A stretch of 64,000 bases of DNA, taken from the NCBI RefSeq assembly GCF_003265705.1, contig NW_020312788.1, positions 8,757,945-8,821,944 on the forward strand, given 5' to 3'. Positions within the stretch are counted from its first letter, which is position 1. Every line of letters begins with the position of its first letter. The notes beneath the pieces were generated by a model, which saw only the letters and a list, made by a program, of their open reading frames with translations, was not told the DNA's origin and searched no databases. The translations under genes and the position numbers were made by a program. Shown piece after piece: positions 1-64,000 of the stretch. Source of the DNA: Callorhinus ursinus. Lineage: Eukaryota; Chordata; Mammalia; Carnivora; Otariidae.

Positions 1-57373
<57,373 letters not shown>

Positions 57374-58184
57374 CACCTCAAAACAGCATGCCCGACCTTA
57401 TTAAAAGCCATTTTTGTCCTATCGCAAAACTGCACTGTTCAGATGATGATCTTAAAAAGTACACTCAAATCAAGAAATTCAGGGTTACCTTTGTCCCAGA
57501 TTTCATGTCTGTAACCCTAAGTAGGGACTTCTGTCTTCGCAACAGATTATTACCTTACTGAAGTTTGAATTATTCCGTCTGGTCTTGTTTATTATTTAAA
57601 ATCATTTCCACATCCGTTGCTGAAACAACAAATATGAATTGTTTTTATGGGAGCTTTGCATAGGTTCCCAGGGAAGCATTATATTCTTTTCTAACTGGAC
57701 CAGTCCAAATCTCGTTCTCTTCTTTAAAAGGATGGCAAGATGTGGGCAGTGACATCACCGAGGCAGGAGTAAGAAGGGAAGGGGGAAGGAAGGAAGCTAG
57801 TAGGACCTGGCTGGGAACCCACGTCCGGGTTCCATGACCTGACCAGGCTCCTGTCAGCAACTCTTAGAGAAGAGCTGCTCACAGCCAGACTGGCACGGTT
57901 TTCTGAGAAAGACTATTCAAACAGTCTCAGGAAATCATCTATGCAAAGCACTGACTTCTGAGTAAAACCACAGCAGTTGAATAGACTCCAAAGAAATGAG
58001 AGGGAATGTGCCAACAGTGCGAGGCCCCCAGGTGCCAGCTATGGCTACAGGTGCTACAAACACACAGCAAGGGGGAGGGGGAGGCACCATAAATGTGCCT
58101 TAAAAACTCATGTTTCCTAGGGAAAGAGGCAGCTTGGAACTGAAATGTGAACACATCAGCTTGCCCTGTTAAAAGAGAAAAATA

Positions 58185-58361
58185 GGGGCGCCTGGGTGGC
58201 TCAGTCATTAAGCGTCTGCCTTCAGCTCAGGTCATGATCCCAGAGTCCTGGGATCGAGTCCCGCATCGGGCTCCCTGCTCCTTGGGAGCCTGCTTCTCCC
58301 TCTGCTTCTCTCTCTCTCTCTCTCTCTCTCTCCCTCTGTCTCTCATGAATAAATAAAAAAA
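58185..58361 (+). mobile_element. CAN-SINE inside the DPP4 3' UTR
   Basis: Sense copy with head 'ggggcgcctgggtggctcag', a (CT)n block and AATAAATAAA tail. Duplicated flank aaaagagaaaaata / aaaagacaaaaata with one mismatch. Transcribed as part of the mRNA if the site at 58560 is used. Confidence 0.95.
58348..58357 (+). promoter_or_regulatory. SINE-borne AATAAATAAA, possible alternative poly(A) signal
   Basis: Two overlapping AATAAA hexamers in the tail of the CAN-SINE lying in sense within the 3' UTR. It could give an mRNA about 200 bases shorter than the main site. Use is not shown. Confidence 0.4.
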
Positions 58362-58559
58362 AAAAGACAAAAATATTTGTATCACAAATTCAAACTTGAA
58401 GGAGTCCTTGCATCAATTTTTCTTAGTTCATTTCTTGGAGCATCTTAATGAAAAGAATATTTTAATGTCCTTGGACTTGTTTTTAAAAATCGAAAAAAAC
58501 TACAAAGTTATGTATTGTTATTCCCATTCTACATACTGTGGAATTTCTCCTGGTCATTT

Positions 58560-58565
58560 AATAAA
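58560..58565 (+). promoter_or_regulatory. DPP4 polyadenylation signal (AATAAA)
   Basis: Canonical hexamer outside any SINE, followed within about 20-45 bases by a T/GT-rich downstream element. It is the best candidate for the main DPP4 mRNA end. Confidence 0.65.
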
Positions 58566-58590
58566 CGTTCCCGCATTTTTTCAGAGGTAG

Positions 58591-59540
58591 TACGTTTTGT
58601 GTCTTGAATGAGACCTAAACCACATTGGCATATGGACACGCTTATCCAGAAAGGCTCTTGTTTATTTTGCTTGTTATCCCAGACTGCCTTATAAACATGG
58701 AGAGAGTTCAGCTTTTGTAAAAAAAAAAAAAGAAAAAAGATACATAAAAATGTGTTAAATTAAGCAGTTCATAGGGTTTTTATGTAATACATATACAATT
58801 TTCTATCATACACATATATAGCTTTTGAAAGACCCAAATAATTTTTATTTTTTATGTAATACATAATTTGTCATTTTATTCCAGGAAACTGTGATGAGGC
58901 TCATGTTATAAGAACAAATAACATCAACAATATCATCTCAGTGTAAGTTAAGAAAAAAAGTCAGTTACTTATTTTTGGCTGGCATATCTATATTAATGGA
59001 AGCATAGATTTCAGATGCTGAGTTTAGTCTAGTGGATAATTGAGGAAACAGGATTTTTTTTGTTCAGTCGTTGGCAAAATGGCCTCATTTTTTTTAAAAT
59101 TGATTTTATGAACTCAAACTTAGCTTCAGACCATTTATTGGAAAAAGTTATCTCAGAGTGAGCTCCAGCATAAAAATCTAAAAATAGAAGAAATGGAAAA
59201 AATATCAATTCAACATAAGACTGGTGAGTCATGCATAGGAATGGACAGAGGGTTGTGAAATTCAGCTTTGATTGTACTTTGGGAGCATGCCACTGAGTAG
59301 CTTACCTTACATCCCAAATCCCGCTCATCCATTAGAGCTATAAATTGACCTGCAAATCTGTAGGGCTCTTGTAATAATTCTATTTCTTAATAGAGTTCAA
59401 TCACTGTAAGTAACTGGACCGATCTTTGCAGAGTTATATATCCAGAAAAGTAGTCATAGATCATATGTCCACATCCTGGACCGAATTAATAGTCATAAGA
59501 GCAAATTAAATAGAAATTCTTCTTTTATTTTAATTGGAAC
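58591..59540. other. Intergenic DNA just past DPP4
   Basis: AT-rich. Holds a possible spliced segment at 58884-58942 bounded by tttattccag and gtaagt. No other element recognised. Confidence 0.5.
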
Positions 59541-59760
59541 CAGATATTGTGCAATATCAGATGCCGTACAGATATTAAAACCATTTGGCAATATCAGATG
59601 TTAACGATATCAGATATTGCCCAATAGCAGATATTTCACAGATATCAGTAAGACCATTGTACAGTAGTGGATATTGCACATCAGATACTACACAGATATT
59701 AAGACCATCGCATAATATCTGATATTGTACAACAGTTGTACAATATCAAAGCCATACAAT
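59541..59760. repeat. Decayed AT-rich minisatellite
   Basis: The unit cagatatt(a)agaccatt recurs at 59569, 59639 and 59693 (spacing 70 and 54), with many AATATCAGAT and GATATCAGAT words between. A degenerate tandem repeat. Confidence 0.65.
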
Positions 59761-59769
59761 TCATTGTTC

Positions 59770-61260
59770 CTTCAGTTTCTAAACATGTTATTTTCTCTGG
59801 AGCCCAGAGGTAAAAAAAAAAAAATGCTAGCGCATATTTTTCACATAATGAGGGTTACAAATGGTAATGATGTGATTGAAGTTAAAGTAGATTTCATTCA
59901 ACCCTCACAGGACACGTTTTACTCTCCAATAAGAGTTTGTAATTGGCTGATTGGAAAAGGAAAGTAAAGACATTAACAACTTTGAGAGAAACTTAGTCTG
60001 AGGCTAAGCTGAAAACTTCACACGGACTAATCCTAGCACTCAGAGGGGCAGACTTGCCTGCCATTGACAGCTGCAGCCTCAGCAAGCGCAGGGATGCTAA
60101 GATTCCTATCAGACACAACCTGTGGGAGCGCGCCGCGCCTGGGGCGAGCACACGCCAAAGGAGCGATGTTCACATCTCTTCTGTGAATACAGAGTTTAAG
60201 TTTTGCTCAAGATTTTTAGAAAATCACTAAAAATTATTTTTGAACACGTTTGTTGGAAATCTTGCTAAAAATAATTCCGTACCTCCATGTTTCCTTAAAT
60301 AGAAGGCATAGAACATAATTCAGTGCATCCTGACTCAATGACTCAAAGCCACCACCATAAAAATCAAGGGTCACCTCAGGCTGTGTGTCATTCTGGGTCT
60401 TTTCGTTCTTATTCACAAGGTGGTCACTGAAGCTACCAGTTCTACTACATGGCATTTTGCTCTAAGTTGATGTGAGAATTCCAATTTATAAAACTAGATT
60501 TGTACAATAAGATTCAGTGAGTTCTAAATGAAAAACACCAAAAACACCAGGATGGCTTTTTTCATAGAGTAAGAGAATTTTGTTCTGCCAATTTTGTGAC
60601 AATTCTTCCAGCAGTGTCTGAGAACCTTCTTATGTACATCCTGAATGATCTGACGTGTGTATTCAGGATGGCTGAGGGATCCAGGCGATTGAGAATGAGA
60701 AATGAACATGAGTAATAAAGCATAACGTCACTGCCTATCAGAAAAGCTCAGAGCCCATCAGAAGGTGCTCAGTAGAAACTTATCATCTTCCTGTATGTCA
60801 CCTTTCTGTGACAATATTAACATTTGTACTTGAGAATTTGAATTAATAAAAAGGTCATTTCCTTACTGCTAAAGCAAGAGGAGTATCTTTTCCGGTGTTA
60901 CAGACTTTAAATTTCAACCAACTCAATTAAGTTCATAATCTTTCATCTGAACAATTCATATCAAGTTTGTCAGATTATTTAAAACACATATTTGGTGAGA
61001 AGAGTGACCCATCATATGACCAAAACCCTGATTATTTCATGAAGCCTCTCCTATCCAAAGTCATGATACTTGTGACTTGTGAGCACAGTATTTCCTTGGC
61101 TAAGTCGGGTTTCCAATCTTGATCACAGAAATATGAGTCACAAAGAAACATCCTGGGAAGAAATATTATTCATCGTAACTTGATTCTGGTTGCGCGACCC
61201 AGAATGAGGAGCCTGTTAAGGAGGAAGCCAGTCACACTTCGCCTCCTGTTGGAGACTCAG
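59770..61260. other. Intergenic, unexplained
   Basis: No gene recognised on either strand. A small CpG-dense patch lies at about 60127-60170. Confidence 0.5.
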
Positions 61261-61269
61261 TGCACTGCA

Positions 61270-61440
61270 CCCTAGATAAGGGGGACGTGGGTTAAAATCT
61301 CAGCGTCACCACTCATCGTAAGAAACATTTTAAAGAACATTACTTAGCCTCTTTGAGCCTCAGTTTCTTAATTTGAAAGAAGCACAAAAGCACCTACTTC
61401 ACAGAATTCTGCCATTGCTGTGAAGGTTTGTGTATATCCT
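61270..61440 (+). repeat. MIR relic
   Basis: 'cctctttgagcctcagtttc' flanked by 'gtgggttaaaatctcagcg' and 'ctgccattgctgtgaagg', sense MIR order. Confidence 0.65.
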
Positions 61441-62099
61441 CGGCCGGCATCGTATCCATGCCCGGCAGCTTCCTCTCTCCCTTTCCCTCCCCCTATTCAA
61501 AGCTTTAGCTTTTTATCCTGGTTTGATGACTCCACAGTATACCCAGGTCCCAACCTTAGGTGTCTGCATCTACCTCCAGATGCTGGGCACATGAAGGTGC
61601 TCGATAAACATCTGCTTTTCTTTCCATACTGACATGCCAGTGAGAATCCTTTTTGGATCTTTCATCATTCTTAATAACCTGAACAGCAGGATCTTGTGAT
61701 CTATTTTACTTAGGGGTCTGTCCACAGTCTTTCCCAGCTGGATAAAGAGCCGAGCCCTAGGCTCTGGAGAATTACAAAGAAGGGATAAAACACTATTTCT
61801 ATCTTTAAGAAGCTTATAAACAAATGGAAGAAATAAGTCACATGGCAGAAATCTATCACTACAGACAGCAGAAGGCAAGGGTACCTAGACACAAAAGCTA
61901 AGTCTATGGTAAGAATGATGAGATGAATAGGGTGAAAAGGTGAGTGGGGGAAGGTGGTTTCTGGATCCATACGCGCTGCCATTGGCTGAATTTTGTACTA
62001 CACTTAGATTTCTTGAATAGTCTCAGGATTACTGTTGATACCATGCTTTTCAGAACATTTCTTTTCAAATACAACCCAAGACGTTATCATTTATATCTC

Positions 62100-62162
62100 T
62101 ATATATACCTATATCTATCCATCCATCCATCCATCCATCGATCTATCATCTATCTATCCATC
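62100..62162. repeat. (CCAT)n/(CTAT)n microsatellite
   Basis: Tetranucleotide tract of CCAT then CTAT units. Confidence 0.9.
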
Positions 62163-62429
62163 TTGTTCTACATGAAATGATTTATAATAATACTATTGTG
62201 TCTGGAGTTACTTAAGTACCTAAGGAGCATGCTTAAGCCTATTTGGTTTCAATCGCAATAAAAGTTTATAGACCACTCACAGAGAGTTTGGTTTGAGCCT
62301 CAGAGTCATCCTGGTACAGGATCCCCAAGGAAATGATTCCACCTTTTCCCCACTAGATTCTCCACTGTGCTGCTAGACTACTCTTTCCAAAAATTCATGC
62401 CTCTCCATTACTCAAAACTTTTAATGGAC

Positions 62430-62880
62430 AAAGTTCAAATATCTTAAGATAGAATTTAACATCATTTATACTGTGATCAACTTGTATTTCTACCTTTTCT
62501 TATAGGTCTTCACTGCTCTCCTAACACTCCCACCACACTGGGCTGTTTCCTTGGTCCCAAACATGCCATACATCAAGTATGTCAGGCTCCGGTTACACCA
62601 TATATCTTTACTTTTTTATTTCATTTTTATTTCATTTTTATTTCAATACTGGCATGTGTTCGAGAATCTTTGCAGCTCTTGGAGTAGGTTTCCTTCCCCA
62701 CTTCCATCCTAATTCACATGCTACCTCTTATATAACATTTTCCTCAAACTCCGCCCTGCTTTCATTATACAGCCAACTCAGTACATATCACATTATTACA
62801 TTGTGTTACAGCTATGTGTCTACTTAGCCTTAGAAGCAAGGACCTTAAAAGCAAGGAGCACAGTTCTATTTTCAACGTTC
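62430..62880 (+). repeat. L2-like relic
   Basis: 'aatggacaaagttcaaatat', 'caccacactgggctgtttcc' and 'aaagcaaggagcacagttct' have L2 3'-end character. Confidence 0.45.
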
Positions 62881-63266
62881 CAGCTCGAAAAGTAGTGGCC
62901 CATACACTAATAGAACTGAAGCAGAGTGACGGTTCTAACAGTAAACTGCAGCTTTCTGAGGAAAACACCTCAGGAGATCTGGAAAATCAAGTATTGCCAG
63001 TAATCCTTGAATATCGGGCTTCTCCAAGGGAACTGATTGCAAATAACCTTTCCAAATAGATATTTAGAGAACCGTCATATCCAAATTACTCTCATCAAAT
63101 TTTCAAGTGCTTGTAAATCTCATTTCATTTCAATGAATGAATATACAAGATACTTATTAGAACATTTGGGTTGCAATCTTGACATAATCGTAAAATAGTC
63201 AAATGACCAGGAGTGAACTAAGCTAAAGCTAAAGTTAACAAGGAATAGAGGTAGAGTAGTGCAGTT

Positions 63267-63336
63267 AGAAAAAAAAAAGAGAGAGAAAGGAAGAAAGGAA
63301 GAAAGGAAGAAAGGAAGAAAGGAAGAAAGGAAGAAA

Positions 63337-63422
<86 letters not shown>

Positions 63423-63529
63423 GAAAGAAAGAAGGAAGGAAGGAAGGAAGGAAGGAAGGAAGGAAGGAAGGAAGGAAGGAAGGAAGGAAGGAAGAAAAAG
63501 AAAGAAAGAAAAAAGAAAGAAAGAAAGAA
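63267..63529 (+). repeat. Pure polypurine tract (GGAA)n/(GAAA)n
   Basis: 263 bases without a pyrimidine: GGAAGAAA units, then GAAA units, then GGAA units, then GAAA again. The Lys/Glu/Arg and Ser/Phe/Leu frames seen here are products of the repeat. Confidence 0.97.
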
Positions 63530-63539
63530 TGAGCCACAC

Positions 63540-64000
63540 TTTTAAGAGCCAAGAAAAATCCTAAAAGGTCTAGGGATAGTGCTGAAATACAAGTGGCTTG
63601 TGAATTGTCAGTGGAGGGTTTCTATTAAGCTGTGGATTTAAACTATACGAAGGAGATATTCAGATTAAATTTAGGAAAAAACTTCCCAATATCAAAGGCT
63701 GTTAAATGGTAGGAATTATAAAGTAAACTCAAGAGTCAAAAGAAAAATACTAACCTGTACATTAGAGTTCTGAATGTAATTACCCCCACAACATACTGCC
63801 AGATGGCTACAAAAGAATAATGGTCCCGTGTGACCCATAGTAACAAAAAAAGGAGGGGAGAAATTTTAGGAAATGCTTTTCCCATGGTGGGTGGGGGGTG
63901 GGGTGGGGCTGAAAACAGAAGTCTAAGGAGTTCCACTTATGGGAAATCCTACTAATGACCTTGGAAGATTTTACTAGTCTTGGGGGCAATGCCATTTGCA
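63540..64000. other. Intergenic end of window
   Basis: Nothing recognised. No SLC4A10 exon could be identified on the minus strand. Confidence 0.5.

Larger units (their letters stand above)
57374..58590 (+). other. DPP4: DPP4 3' UTR
   Basis: Non-coding end of the last exon. A canonical AATAAA at 58560-58565 is followed by a T- and GT-rich stretch at about 58577-58606, the layout of a cleavage and polyadenylation site. A CAN-SINE (58185-58361) is inserted about 810 bases after the stop and brings its own AATAAA copies. The end point is inferred from the signal, not from transcript data. Confidence 0.75.

Noticed and set aside
60524..60709. 61-codon antisense frame with coding-like text
   Set aside because: No domain, no splice sites and no family recognised; could not be supported as an exon.
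63120..63564. Long Ser/Phe/Leu and Lys/Glu/Arg open frames
   Set aside because: Pure products of the GGAA/GAAA microsatellite.
58591..64000. 3' end of SLC4A10 on the minus strand
   Set aside because: Expected from mammalian gene order, but no exon or clear 3' UTR could be recognised; probably lies just beyond the window.

Overview
The window is mammalian chromosomal DNA, almost certainly from a carnivoran of the arctoid type (seal, bear or mustelid-like). The reason is 12 copies of the carnivore tRNA-derived CAN-SINE, with the 'gcctgggtggctcag' head, CT-rich tail and AAATAAATAAA end, several with near-perfect target-site duplications. The exact species cannot be fixed from the sequence alone.

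One protein-coding gene fills most of the window: DPP4 (dipeptidyl peptidase 4, CD26), on the + strand, from exon 3 (starting at 974) to the stop codon in exon 26 (57373) and a 3' UTR ending near 58590. Exons 1 and 2 (cytoplasmic tail and signal anchor) lie to the left, outside the window. All 24 exons present join in phase with GT-AG introns and give 734 residues, D33 to P766 in human numbering, the same count as the human protein over that range. There are no frameshifts or premature stops. The catalytic triad (S630, D708, H740), the oxyanion Tyr547, the N-terminus-binding E205/E206 and R125 are all intact, so the gene looks fully functional.

Layout: 1-973 intron 2; 974-17589 exons 3-10 (first beta-propeller blades); 17590-25387 a long intron 10; 25388-34486 exons 11-18 (rest of the propeller); 36876-57373 exons 19-26 (alpha/beta hydrolase domain); 57374-about 58590 3' UTR, with a CAN-SINE inserted in it; 58590-64000 intergenic DNA towards the next gene. 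In other mammals that neighbour is SLC4A10, convergent with DPP4, but no exon of it could be recognised here. The introns carry CAN-SINEs, L1 3' ends and older L1 pieces, MIR and L2-like relics, MER5-type DNA transposon remnants, one MaLR-type solo LTR and several microsatellites.

The most interesting points are in the protein. Human Cys339, partner of Cys328, is Asn here. The N-glycan sequon at 219 is lost while new sequons appear at 179 and 332. The exon 10-11 surface, which in human binds adenosine deaminase, is strongly diverged. In the DNA, the SINE in the 3' UTR, an inverted SINE pair in intron 5, a possible spliced exon downstream of the gene, a decayed AT-rich minisatellite and a 263-nt pure purine tract deserve a look. 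I saw no evidence for a wholly new biological system. Comparisons with human DPP4 are from memory and were not computed.
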